A DNA stretch of 18,685 nt from Neolentinus lepideus HHB14362 ss-1 (GCA_001632425.1 KV425588.1:254710-273394), one strand, 5' to 3'. Shown: positions 8,748 to 18,685, counted from the first letter of the stretch. The notes: generated by a model not told the origin, from the letters alone. A program made the numbers and translations.

Positions 8748-10561
8748 TTAGACATAGATTCGGATACCGTTCGCTACTAGCAGAGCTGGCCAGTATTGGG
8801 GTGTAACTAGAGTATTGTTCTCAGTTCAAGTATAATAAATAAACATCAGAGCATCTTACAATGATCTGCTATGTGCTGAGGATCCCTTAGATAGTCTGGT
8901 GTCATGGGAGCAGGACCTGGATCTTGACCAATCTCGCTATTCATCAGTACAGGACAAGCTGTATTCGAGATGCGATATGCCGTGTCCGCATGAATGTAGA
9001 TTCTCTGGTCGTCTTGGGCCGGCAGGAACCCGATCAAATGCCTGGGAACAGGAACAAGAACAGCTATGGTGTCGTTCTGATTGACGATGCGCCATGTAGA
9101 GCCAGGGGCAGACTTGAGAGCCGTTTGCAGCTGTAAGGAGAAGCTATTTTCTCCGATGCGAGGACTGCCGTAGGTGTACAGATCGCCAGGAACCCACTCC
9201 ACTGGCTTTGTGGAATAATAGAGAAGCAATTGGGCATGACAGAGCGTGCCGTAAGATGCACCCAGGGAGTGTCCCTGATGCCCGGCGTTAATATATTTGC
9301 AGGTAGATCACGGTCAAGAACTTACCGTAGAGTGTGAAATAAGTTGAGGCGAGCCCTCAGGCAGAAGTGAGGTGCTCTTCTGGATGAACACCACGATATG
9401 GTCTAAGGTTCCGTCAGATGAGACCGTGTACAGAGGCTACTTGAGCTCACCCATAGGAGCTCCCCAGTCTCCGTACGTCCCGAATAGACCGCTGAATGGT
9501 CCCTTGGATACCTTGGTGTCCCAAAGAATCGAGGTGCTTCCTGTCTCCATCGGCTCCCGATCGATATCAGTGAGCAACTCTCGTAATCTCGTAGTGCCCT
9601 GTACAAAATTGCGGTCATCATGAGCTCTCCCCCGCCTCTGTAATCATTGTGAGAATAAATACTTTGAAAGCAATGCCGATGAATGGTTTCTTCTTATCCT
9701 TATTTGAGAAAGCACCGCAGAATGGTCCGACAACGAAGCAATGACCATCGGGAGCAGTCTGGTAGAACCCGGTTAGAACAAGAGTCGGGGACAGAAATCA
9801 ACAGAAAAACTGGACAAACATCGATGAGATCTGAGGGATATATCAGATTCGAGACTGCTATGAGATACATAAAATCGCTCAGCTTACCACAGATAGTCAC
9901 ATAATCGAAGCCCCAGAATTCGGCCTGCAACCAGACCATCAGCAAGCTGTAACAGCCAGTGCAGTATTACTAGTTACTGACGATCTCCTTAATTTCCGCA
10001 TCTGATTTCTCGAGGTACTCGATGGCTTTTTCTACGTTGCCTTCTTTGGCTTCCTTTATGGCAGCGGTAACCATTGTTGTGTCTCTGATAAATAATGGTG
10101 AATGAATTAACTCAGATAATATGGCCTGAAGAAGTCAATGTAAGGCACGGACCGTAAATACATGGCAGCGCTTTCAAGGAATGTCACGACGGCATTTTCC
10201 CAGCTTATCGTTCCTTTCCTAGGAAATTCCATGTCAGTATCACGAGCCGCTGCACAGTGAAACTAGCCGCGCACTGGCCGAAGACCTCTAGGGAGTGGCA
10301 ACGAAGTGTCAGATTAGGATGACTTCCTGAACAATCACCTCACTCACGCTGCGCCACAGCCTTCTCAAACTGCTGCTGGGCCTGTCGTGTCCACTCCTTC
10401 AAGATCTGAACACTAATGCGATCGGGGTCCCAAGGTCCGCTGGGAAAATCGGTGTCAAGCTTGTAGTTGTCTGGAATCTGCGATAGTTGCCGCACATGCT
10501 GGAGTAATAGCTCACTTCTCAAGCGAGTGTATCGAATTTCAAGCGAGTTTAGAGCAGTCAT
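8748..10561 (-). CDS. Class 3 lipase (Lipase_3, alpha/beta-hydrolase), paralogue 2
   Basis: Eleven exons in phase: 10348-10561, 10275-10287 (13 nt), 10153-10218, 9982-10084, 9888-9924, 9820-9830 (11 nt), 9663-9758, 9451-9598, 9326-9402, 8860-9274 and 8748-8806, giving 412 residues. Exons 2-9 have the same lengths as in paralogue 1, so this is a tandem duplication. GHSLGAS gives Ser258, IVNQND gives the likely acid Asp323, and DH before the last intron gives His393, followed by FTPQYW. YTYGSPRIGE follows the elbow. Also shared with paralogue 1: KGTISWE, VGPFCGAFS and GTYGDWG. There is no signal peptide. The ATG at 10561 aligns with the paralogue start (HVRQLSQI in both). A TATA-like CATAAAAG lies about 70 nt upstream. 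Intact; probably an intracellular esterase or lipase, substrate unknown. Confidence 0.93.
9820..9830 (-). other. 11-nt micro-exon of lipase 2
   Basis: ATCTCATCGAT, between CCCTCAG and GTTTGT. It completes a Gly-position codon to Asp and reads DLID, joining VTIC to TAPDGH in phase. It is the counterpart of 6205-6215. Confidence 0.85.
10275..10287 (-). other. 13-nt micro-exon of lipase 2
   Basis: AGGTCTTCGGCCA, between CCCTAG and GTGCGC. It reads QVFGQ before KGTISW. It is the counterpart of 6628-6640. Confidence 0.83.
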
Positions 10562-11713
10562 AGTGAAAAAGCGCCGTCTTTGAAGGTGGGCAGTGAAATG
10601 AATAATTACATCTGTGCAGAGTTCCTCCTTTTATGGGCAGGCTCCATTTTTTACCTATCAAAGCAAGGCCTCGTGCAAGTCATTGGGAAGTTCTCATCGG
10701 AGCTCTAGACATTGAACTAGACAGGGTTACGAGTTGATGAACACGTAGTAATATTAGCGAACACCCTAAATGCAAGTACTCGATGAACTTTAGTAATGCT
10801 CTAAATGTACCAGCGGGTGGGCACACCTGAATATAGAGCAATAGAACGCGATTGTATCACGGTCTACAATATGCCCAGTACGCAGCTACAGCGGAGGTCC
10901 CCCTGGATCTGTTGTAATATTGGGTTTGCAGCGCCAGGAGAAGCCTTCTTGACTGGGTGCCATGACCCTAGCACAACAAAACTAGGCGCCCTGCGTATCT
11001 GCTGTACTTCAATTAGAAAAACATTGTGATTCTTGTCTTCCAACACAAGGCAGCCGCGAAGTATTCTTTCACATGGAAGCAGGAACGGGTGCCCGTGTCA
11101 AGGCAGATCCCAGGTGCTATATCCCCTTGAGTAGGTATATCGCCGTCCTCCGCAGGACGCACGATATGCTGTCTCCCACAACCACAGCCGAACGAAAGGC
11201 GTCGTGACGGAGCGCTTACATGGTGACATACCATTTCAATCCTTGTCTCGCTGGATGATTGAAGTCGATACGGTGCAGTCACTATCGGCTACGACATTCC
11301 CCTGCATTGCTAGCCTAACCATTGGAGAGAGCCTTGATTAAGCGGGATCGTCACAAGTAATCCCGAGAGAAGCTCACAAGCTGGTGGCGGCCCCAACTTG
11401 AAGGTCAAGCGCGCACGGCATTTACCGAACGTGAGAATTTGATGCCAATGAGGATTCTTCGAAGTTGGTTTGTACTGACTCTCTCGCGACTACCGTGTGG
11501 CGTTCCACTCCTCAGGCCTGGCCGTCCCGAGCGGTATTGTCGGTCTGGCGCGTGTATCTGATATAAATTTGACGTGGCGTGGCGTACCCTCAGTTGCTCT
11601 CCGAGTCGTTCGTGGCGTTCACGGAAAGCCACAGTCACTGACTCACAGGAGTAGCTCTATACGTATAAAAAGCTTGGACTTGACTGTCGAGAACCTCCTC
11701 ATCCTAACTTTAC
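10562..11713. other. Divergent intergenic region, lipase 2 / kinase
   Basis: 1.15 kb between two start codons pointing apart. A TATA-like CATAAAAG (minus strand, 10628-10635) serves lipase 2. TATAAAA at 11664-11670 (+), 44 nt before the kinase ATG, and TATAAA at 11562-11567 are candidates for the kinase. The short frames in between show no domain. Confidence 0.5.
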
Positions 11714-12997
11714 ATGCAGTCTTCATCCGTTTTGCTACCCCCACGGTTGCCTACCAGACTTCTTGACTGGCCAAGTATCGAAGATTATCAAAATCCAGAT
11801 GTGATGCGCGAGCCATGGGATATCTACGATCCGTTCCTAGCCAGTTATGGCTATGCACTCTTTGATACGCCCTCTTACGATGATATAAACCGCCTTTCAA
11901 GGCTGCCACAAAGGCCTGCAATGAATCCATTCTGCCCTAAGGACGATGAAGATTTCATATACCACAACGGAGGCCGGACTCCAGATCCACTGGGTAATTT
12001 TCGCCAGCAGGTAATACTATGTATGCTAATCTGCTATACTTCCCAAGCTTACGAAGCATGTTACTAGACAGCGGCTACCATGATTGGTTTGGACATTTAT
12101 GGCCGTCAGGTGGTCTTCAAAGCCACGCGTCGCCACTCGATGGAATATCAGATACTCGCTCAGTTGAACTCCTCTCATCTACGTTCGAACCCTAGGAATC
12201 ACACTATCCCAGTAAAATTTATTCCTGCAGATGACTTCATCTTCATGGTGATGCCGTGCTGGGGCACTTGCTGGACATGGCCTGGGTTTGATTCGACGCA
12301 ATCTAGACTGAAAGCAGCCACCCAGTTGCTCGAGGTACGTGGCACAACGCCACACTCTCCTGGAAGTACTTAGCAATCGTTATCTGTTCAGGGTCTGGTG
12401 TTCATGCACAAGAACGGAGTGAGCCACGGGGTACGTGTAGCCGTATTTATCCTTTCAAGTTCTCTTGCTTAGTCCCCTGCAACTCAGGACATCCAGGAAG
12501 GTAATGTTGTATGGAATCATGACGAGTACCGTAGACGCGCCCCAGATGGCACCACGTATCAGCGGACGAATTTTGATTTCCGTATGGCATACATCGACTT
12601 TGGCTCTTCTACACTGTTCAAGCCAAACCAGCCGCCGCTCATACAGACCAGCAAAGCACCTCCGGTTACCTTGATAGCCCCAGAGCTCGAGAAAGAGGGT
12701 ACATGGTACGATGCGTTTGCTGCGGATGTCTATTCTCTTGGTATGACTTTGCGGGAAGAGATACAAAATGCACTCACAGGGGTAAGTGATTTGTTGTTCT
12801 TGTCTTGTAAATACTTGATTTGTTTGAATCGATAGCGGGCCCGCGAGTCCCAAATAGTTGCCGACGTTGCTCGAGAAACTCCCCAGTGGTATCATCAGTT
12901 GCTAGAGACGATGATTGATAGCGATCCTCAGGGGAGACCTACAGCTAAGAAGGCCCTGACATATATTCGTCATATGGCCGCGAGGATCTCATATTAA
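11714..12997 (+). CDS. Protein-kinase-like protein with altered catalytic loop
   Basis: Five exons, all introns phase 0: 11714-12010, 12068-12334, 12392-12430 (39 nt), 12488-12781 and 12836-12997, giving 352 residues. Kinase landmarks in order: VVFKA (Lys117), Glu125 in the helix that follows, GLVFMHKNGVSHGDIQEGNV (catalytic loop, Asp202 and Asn207), YIDFGSS (Asp238), IAPELEK (APE motif, Glu267) and DVYSLGMTL (Asp281). The order and spacing match the protein kinase fold and a group of fungal kinase-like proteins with a long N-terminal extension. Departures: no glycine-rich loop before Lys117, HRD is HGD, and the loop lysine (DxKxxN) is Gln204. It is either a weak kinase or a pseudokinase; the metal-binding Asp and Asn remain. 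No transmembrane segment or signal peptide. Substrate unknown. Confidence 0.85.
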
Positions 12998-14225
12998 CAG
13001 TCTGCTCCTGTAGAAATCTTAATTATTCACCGCGACCCCTTATATTAACCGGTAGTAGCTCTAACCTTCGACTTAATCTAACCTGCTACGTCCAATGGAT
13101 TGCAAGATTTAACCAGCTCGTGATACGTCGTTACTATGAAGGGCCAATATTGGCCATTATGTCTGAACAAGTATCATGCTCGCATGAGACATAGGCAGCC
13201 GCATATAGGGTCCTCTTCGAGTTGCCTCCTCTCTCTGCCCATGGTTGGATACGTCAGATTGTACTCGCCCCGGGCCACTCTTCATTAGCCTGACTTACGA
13301 ACGACGGGAATGATACATTAATGACGATCAAATACAAGTACTCATGACTGTAATATTCGTCCATCATTACGAAGGCTGTGTTCGATTGCGAGTCGTTGAA
13401 CGTTGAACGTTGAAACGCTGACATGACTTCAAGAGACCGTGACAGCTCGCTTATCGCTCTCAAGGGGCTGGTCTGAATGAGCAAACTGTGATGTATGCGA
13501 CTCCATGGTAGAAACTAAAATGCATTTCCCAGTTTACAGCAATAAAACCTCGGTCGACGATAGGCCTAGATACCACATCTAATTCTGCCCGCCTGTGTTC
13601 CCTCTTCATTCGTAAATATCGTCTAACGTCATGGTAGGAGGGAGCGGACATACTTACTTATCCCGAGGGAATTAAGGGATTGCTCCCACGGTCCTACCGG
13701 ATGAGGCAACTTGCGCCACATCTCGCGTGGCTTCGGTAACCGCCGGTTAGACGCCCGATCGTGCCTGGGCGTCAACACTGCGCAGTTGTCGAGATGCTGC
13801 ATTGCAGACACACCTGGTCCTCCTCGTCGATCGGCTTGGGCTCATGTGTCCATCCCGCCATCTCGTTCGTCCATCCGCCGTCTTTCTGGATGTTTCAGTT
13901 CGACTCCGGTTCGGTTGATCACCCATCTGGCTCAGCTTTCGGACTTTGCGCTTTATCGGTCGTGCTCTCACTGCGCTGAGTGATCTCCTACTTTTGTCAA
14001 TGGAATCGCACTTGTGAAGGACATGTTTCTTTTGAAATATTACAGCGCGAAAACCACCTTTCTCACTGCCGGAAGCATGGTATTCATTTGTCTGGATAAT
14101 GATTTATAAAGTAGATAGAATAAATTTTAGTATTGTAATACAGTATGCACTATTAGCATAATACTATCGTACCCATGCGTGCATGGCCGCTATGCCATCT
14201 CGCCGTCTGCACGATAAATATCACA
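12998..14225. other. Region between kinase and Crypton-like gene
   Basis: 1.2 kb. The first part holds the kinase 3' UTR; 14000-14225 is AT-rich and probably the 3' end of the recombinase element. A low-confidence gene is listed separately at 13254-13651. A 7-bp tandem repeat CGTTGAA occurs three times at 13394-13414. Confidence 0.45.
13254..13651 (-). CDS. Possible small hypothetical gene (weak)
   Basis: A frame from the ATG at 13651 reads MSAPSYHDVRRYLRMKREHR and can be spliced in phase 0 by a GT...CAG intron (about 13473-13537) to a frame containing TSPLRAISELSRSLEVMSAF and ending at 13254. The composition is protein-like, but no family is recognised, the donor is only moderate and nothing else supports it. 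It could be chance. Reported so the stretch is not treated as empty. Confidence 0.2.
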
Positions 14226-16653
14226 TCAGTGATTCAACCCCAAGCGAAGCGCGCGCTCCTGCAGCGACCCGTTCTTGCTACGACGCAGCTTCGTCTCACC
14301 GCGTCTGGAGCGGGCAGTTCGGATGGCATTGAGTAGACTTGTGACGCCGTTGGCATGCACTGGGTAGTCTGTCTTGAATTTCGTTTCATCATGGTGATAA
14401 CTACCTTGCAAATCAACACTTTTTCGGATGTCAGTAGAATCTAGAGCACTCACACATCAATAAACTCTGTTGCTATTGTTTTCCTATAGCTGTAAATAGC
14501 TGCCCCACCCTGTTTGATCTGTTCCTCTGTCCAGTCACGTAAAGGAACATGGAGAGACCGATGCTGGTCAGCGTGCTCCCAATCACGAACTACAAATTCC
14601 CATCCTCTCGACCCAGTCGGTACGGTCGGAATAATCCATGCCGGATTCTTGCGTGGAGGTGAGGATGCAGCAGGCAGCGGTTGATACGGTGCAAGCTGGG
14701 GCATCGGAGACACAGTAGGAAAGCAAAAATTGAGTGGCTGCGAGAACAGTGCCTCGCGCCGGGGGGTGAGGATGTCGTTCGGAATCGTAGCCAGGTGCCC
14801 ATAGTTCTGAATGGTAGTTGATGTGGCTGGAGGGTTGGCTCTGACTGACAACAATCTCAGAAGCTCTTGGAGGACAAAAGGTGGTGTTGTCGCCGGCAGA
14901 GCATGTATCAGAGGCGTGAGAATAGTAGCCAGAGACGTGGTCACCCCTTGTTGTATAGCTTGCGATATGACAAGGGGGTTCCTTTCTTCGAGGCGTGCAG
15001 CAAGCTCATGGAAATCAGCAACTGACACAGGACGCTTGAGCGCAGCTTCACCCATGAGAGACTTATCAGCCTCTCGAGCAATCGGACATAGGGCATCCGA
15101 ATGATCCTCTTCGTAATTGTAAAGCTCGTCGAGAAGGTACCTGATTAGGGTATCACGCTAAAAATAAGAAATTCTCGGTTAGATGAGATGGCAGATAGAT
15201 AAGATGGAATGCACATGCTCTTTCTCGGCCCATCCTCCCCACCATCGAATCCGAGCCAGCGTCCACCTTTCTCCAATAGGTGCGAACATGAATCTATACT
15301 GGGCACCACCACGTCTATAGCAGTGCGTTGTGAAAGAACCAGCCCCCCGGAGCTTAGCAAGACAGGCAAAGTCATTTAACTCCTTCTGCACCAAGTCGGA
15401 AGACAAGGCCCTATGAGGATGAACTTTGCAGTCAGGCCCGATGAACGGAAATATGTAGTCATCAGGTTGGAGAGGTCGGGAAAGGAGTAGCTCATAGAAG
15501 TCCAGCCAGTTGAGCATGTTCGTATATAGGTCAATGGCTGGTGTGTCGACCATTGGATAAATCTTGTAGTTATGTCCTAATGAAGCTAGACGGTCGGGAC
15601 AGAACAACAGATACGAGTTAAAACTTTCACACACCACATACTGATTGATTCTTATCTTGCTTCCTTTGCCAGTTCTTCCGGTTCTTCAAATTGACTTCAA
15701 AATGGGGCGGATCGAGTGGTGTCCCACCTTTCCGGTGCTCATCATTGAATTCCAGGTGTTTATATTGGAGCTGCGTGGTTTCACAGTTCCTATACATGCT
15801 CAGTCAGAACTTTATTGCAGTTAAAGAGGTATACTATGTAATGCCCGCCTTGTCCAGATAACAAAGCCAAGTGAAGCTCGTGCGCGAAATCTCAGATGAA
15901 CGGCCTGCGAGTACACACGCGTACCATCCTCCGGGAGTCGGGCTACCTTCTCTGGTGGACTCATAGCAGTTGACCATGCATACAGCTGCTCGACACATCC
16001 TTTAGTCATTGCAAGTGAGTGCTTCCGGTCACCTCCATCAATGCCATCTTTATGCTTGATTGATGCCATGACATCTGCAACTTCAGCTGACCGAACGGGG
16101 TTTCCCGTCCACATCTTCCGTGCCTCGTTATACTGCCATGGTCCCCGGTACGTGTCCCCATCCCTAATAATAGGATCAGCTGACAGCATCAAGGTGCGAA
16201 CAGGAAACCTCACATCTGATCATACTCACGGATCAGTGCAGCATGGATCTGCACTGCCGTAGCATTCTTCAAGTCTCGCTCGAAGCACTTATGGACCAAG
16301 TACATAGCGATAACAGTCGGTGTGCACTTCACTGGAGGTCCATCCAGTGCTTTCTCGAACTCGGGATCTTCAAATGGCAAACTTTCCTGTGCAAAAGTCG
16401 ACTCGCCGGCACCCGGCTGCAAGGGCCCTTTCAGCCCATCCTCAGCCTGTCTTTCCTGCTCGAAGAATTTTGCTAGCCACTTCCGTGCGTTAGCCACCTG
16501 CTGCTGATACTTCACAGTAGTATTCCGAGCATGAAGGTATTGTGCGGTTTTCTGTTTTCCGAGAACCTGCAGCTTCGCTAGGGAAGTGGGAGTGGATTCT
16601 GATGCTACAGCTTTCTTAGCTCGAGAAGCAGTTTTTTGTCACCCAGCAGCCAT
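14226..16653 (-). CDS. Crypton-like tyrosine recombinase, start disrupted by a stop
   Basis: Six exons: 16214-16653, 15849-16163, about 15635-15789, about 15215-15585, 14454-15157 and 14226-14400, 719 codons plus stop. The third intron ends are uncertain: donor GTGTGT is used because the stronger GTATGT at 15641 breaks phase. Tyrosine-recombinase landmarks: Arg in IWTRN (about 252), lysines in NLKNRKNWQRK (about 287-295), HCYRR (His391, Arg394), then RWWGGWAEKEH and a Tyr in IRYLLDEL (about 434) as likely nucleophile. The C-terminus (about 608-700: GWEFVVRDWE, PLRDW, RKTIATEFID) resembles the GCR1_C DNA-binding domain typical of Cryptons. Cryptons move by recombinase cutting and joining, without terminal inverted repeats. 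Defects: TGA at 16641-16639 is codon 5 after the only plausible ATG, and intron 2 has a GC donor. Probably a recently inactivated copy, unless another start is used. Confidence 0.78.
14226..16653 (-). mobile_element. Crypton-like DNA transposon, coding part only
   Basis: The recombinase plus GCR1_C-like C-terminus marks this as a Crypton-type element or its host-domesticated relative. I could not define its ends: no inverted or long direct repeats are visible between about 13990-14225 and 16654-16900, as expected for Cryptons, which leave only short target repeats. Confidence 0.55.
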
Positions 16654-17068
16654 AGCGCAAGCGACGAGAAGTCAGCGATGACAAGGAGGTAGACAAAACT
16701 GTCTCAGATCTCAATTCTGGCCAGTGGGGCAGGCCCGATCACTTCACCGATCACTGGCATATCTCTCCGCTGTCTGAGTGACGGAGGAAATTGGCTTTGT
16801 TGGGTTGCGAGGCAGATCACGACATCATGTTTTATATAGGTTTGAATACATTACATCTACAAAAGCCACTGTCCATGTAGAAGTAATACTCAATCACGCA
16901 CCTCCTCATGCAACATGTAGGTGTGCGTTCAAGTTGGGAGATGTCTGGTGAAGTCTGTCAGGTACGGGCACCCATAGACGCAGATGCCCGCATAGATGGG
17001 GCACCTCACGCACCCGAGTGGGTACCACACTGGCAACAGTGCGGTGTACACGGTGCTCGATGCAGCAT
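16654..17068. other. Intergenic, recombinase 5' side / BCS1 3' side
   Basis: 415 bp without a gene. AT-rich DNA around 16830-16900 may hold the element's promoter or 5' end. No repeats or RNA genes seen. Confidence 0.5.
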
Positions 17069-18271
17069 TCAGCAGATCCTCGGCATGCTCGCGCAGCTGA
17101 GCATGTACATGCAGACGCTCTCCTTGATTTTCTGCTCTTCCTGTGCCGGAGGCGTAGGTACGGCCGATGGCATCATCGTCATGTCAGACTCTACCTTCTT
17201 TTCCTCTTCCGCCATCCTCTCATCCAGGAGTTTCTCGAGCTCAGCACGTTTCTCCCTGTCAGCTTCAAGCCAGCGCTTCTTGGGCTATATTAAGGTCAGT
17301 GTCGCAATAATCATATGAGGTGCACCATGCTTGCCTCTTCCTTCTCCTTGAGCACTCTGGCCTCCTTCTTCTTCCGCAGCTTCTCTTTGAGCTCGCGCTC
17401 GGATATCACCCATGAAGGGGCGCCATCAGCAGCAGCCTCCAGCCTACTCTTGTTTTTCAAGAGATCTACATCGCAAAAAGAAATACCCGTCAGCACTGTG
17501 CCTACACGAGTCTTCAGACGCACCAATCCCCTTCGCGAGGTCCCTCATCCTGCATCATAGGTGAAATCAAAACATGAGAAAGCCCCCACAGTGAAAACAG
17601 ACAGTCAGAAACGGGATCACTCACATCCTTGCAGCGCCGCAACGCTGAACTCTTCATCTGGTATCGAGTCCGCAAATTTCTTTGCAAGCTCCGCGAGTTT
17701 GGCATTGCTCAGCGGTACTGCTGAGTGTTGGTAGCTCGCAAGGTGCTCCTCAATTGGGGGCGGGAGGTACACCTGGTTCTGCACCGCCGCGTTCATGCTG
17801 CTCACCTGTGACCTACCCCTGGAGGATGTGCAGCTTGTGCCTGTGGGCGACGAACTCGGTGTGGATCCCAGAGAAGACGACAATGCTAGGGAGGTCGACG
17901 AGAGCGACAGCAGGGAGAACAGCAAGGACGGTGCCGGAGAGTCAGTATGATGGACGACATCGGCCGCTTATGCCGTGAGTCTGCCCAGCGCCAGCTGCCG
18001 TGCGAGTCGGCAAAGTAGATCTGTATCTGGTGTACCGCCTCGGCTTGGTACTCTCGTTTAGCCTGCAAGACCAGCTGTTTGAGGGTGGAGTTACTGCAGG
18101 CGACGACACTGCACGCCATGTCACAGTCAGCACATGATCCACACACTCTGTCCCAGCACACGCCGACTCACCTTATCAAAAGCATCTCGCACTCGGGGTG
18201 GTGCAAGAGCCAGAGCATGAGCCAGTCGTAGGGATAGTCCTACTCTGAGAAGTGGGCCGTCAGGAAGAATG
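17069..18271 (-). pseudogene. BCS1-type AAA ATPase remnant lacking the ATPase core
   Basis: BCS1-like proteins are mitochondrial inner-membrane AAA chaperones with many diverged fungal copies. The N-terminal piece (18172-18271) reads FFLTAHFSE, TAG, YPYDWLMLWL; the family normally has FSEGD, so the Gly codon is now a stop (18242-18240). A 63-nt intron then joins to VVACSNSTLKQLVLQAKREY and SHGSWRW...KRPMSSIIL (about 17945-18108), skipping about 80 residues usually found between. At about 17940 the frame breaks and the C-terminal region begins (SLLFSLLSLSS). The AAA module with Walker A, Walker B and arginine fingers is absent. The C-terminal exons are well preserved: PPPIEEHLASYQ, FADSIPDEEFSVAALQGY joined by a 159-nt intron to LLKNKS, then a charged helix across a 50-nt GC-AG intron (17285-17334), ending at TGA 17069. 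Cannot encode an active ATPase. Confidence 0.8.
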
Positions 18272-18379
18272 CTGCGCATGTAGTGACTCATCAGAACGGG
18301 GTACAGTATAGGTATCAATGTATGAATGGATAACTCACAGTTGACAAAGTGGGGAATGCGCTGTGGTGTGATAGGGTCT

Positions 18380-18685
18380 CAGGCCAGTAAAATCCTTCAA
18401 GAATGGCCGCTCGACATTCAGCTCATGCTCGAGATAACTGCACATCTCGCGCTCCATCTAGTTGATCTCCCGCAAAGCGAACGCGCCCTGGCCCACGATG
18501 CACCATGACTTCTTGAAGTACATGTTGTCGCAGATCATCTTTGAGGCAATAATGAATGCCGAAATAGATAGTAGATGCCCAGAAGGTCCACGAGCAGCGG
18601 GAAATCAGGATTTCAGCAGCTGAAGAGGGTCTGCACGGAGATAGGGCTGTATCCCGGTCAACGATGCAATATTCATGGATTTTTT
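18380..18685 (-). pseudogene. Cyclin-box fragment with two in-frame stops, runs off the window
   Basis: The minus-strand frame reads FPAARGPSGHLLSISAFIIA, SKMICDNMYFKKSWCIVGQG and AFALREIN, a stop, then MEREMCSYLEHELNVERPFL. This matches the cyclin box of a fungal cyclin family in which ISAFMIASK, NKSW and EINQMEREM are characteristic. Stops: TGA at 18607-18605, where an Arg is expected before FPAARG, and TAG at 18460-18458, where the Gln of INQME is expected. Homology fades after LKDF (about 18390), just upstream of the BCS1 remnant. Upstream sequence continues past the window edge, so the N-terminus cannot be judged. Cyclins activate cyclin-dependent kinases; this copy cannot make a full product. 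Confidence 0.72.

Noticed and set aside
11013..11282. 89-codon minus-strand frame upstream of lipase 2
   Set aside because: Starts with GTG, lacks any recognisable motif and does not join to a neighbour.
12179..12895. Minus-strand frames opposite the kinase
   Set aside because: Shadows of the kinase exons, which have conserved motifs and consistent splice sites.
1..18685. tRNA genes, rRNA, CRISPR arrays, bacterial operons
   Set aside because: No TTCGA-type T-arm with matching acceptor stem, no spaced direct-repeat array, and no Shine-Dalgarno organisation were seen; the intron-rich genes indicate a fungal nuclear genome.

Overview
The window looks like nuclear DNA of a filamentous basidiomycete, most likely an Agaricomycete. 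Every gene is cut into many small exons by introns of about 44-68 nt with GT...AG ends and CTNAC-like branch sites. The gene content fits too: a Crypton-type tyrosine recombinase, BCS1-type AAA ATPase remains and paired class 3 lipases. I joined exons by hand, requiring reading phase to hold at every junction. Family names come from motif recognition; no database search was run.

Layout. 1-1807 holds no convincing gene. It has a GGCCC-rich patch and a tandem duplication of a 142-bp unit with 16-bp palindromes. 1808-3122 (-) is a seven-exon gene for a beta-trefoil (lectin-like) domain joined to a glycine-rich and lysine-rich tail. A 522-bp gap separates it from a divergent four-exon NAP1-type histone chaperone at 3645-4797 (+). 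Two paralogous class 3 lipases follow on the minus strand at 5158-6902 and 8748-10561. Each has 11 exons, eight of them identical in length between the two genes, including conserved micro-exons of 13 and 11 nt. 11714-12997 (+) is a five-exon protein-kinase-like gene with an altered catalytic loop.

The right part is rich in mobile and broken sequence. 14226-16653 (-) is a Crypton-like tyrosine recombinase with its catalytic motifs and a GCR1_C-like C-terminus, but with a stop at codon 5. 17069-18271 (-) is a BCS1-type gene that has lost its whole ATPase core. From about 18380 to the window edge lies a cyclin fragment with two in-frame stops.

How the parts relate. The lipases are a tandem duplication of one ancestral gene and keep Ser-Asp-His catalytic residues, so both could be active intracellular lipid hydrolases. 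The NAP1-like protein, in which the usually basic insertion is poly-aspartate, and the divergent lysine-tailed trefoil protein are a suggestive acidic/basic pair, but a functional link is only inference. I did not find a clear new multi-gene system. The most original signals are the conserved micro-exons, the trefoil architecture, the charge-inverted NAP1 and the ATPase-less BCS1.
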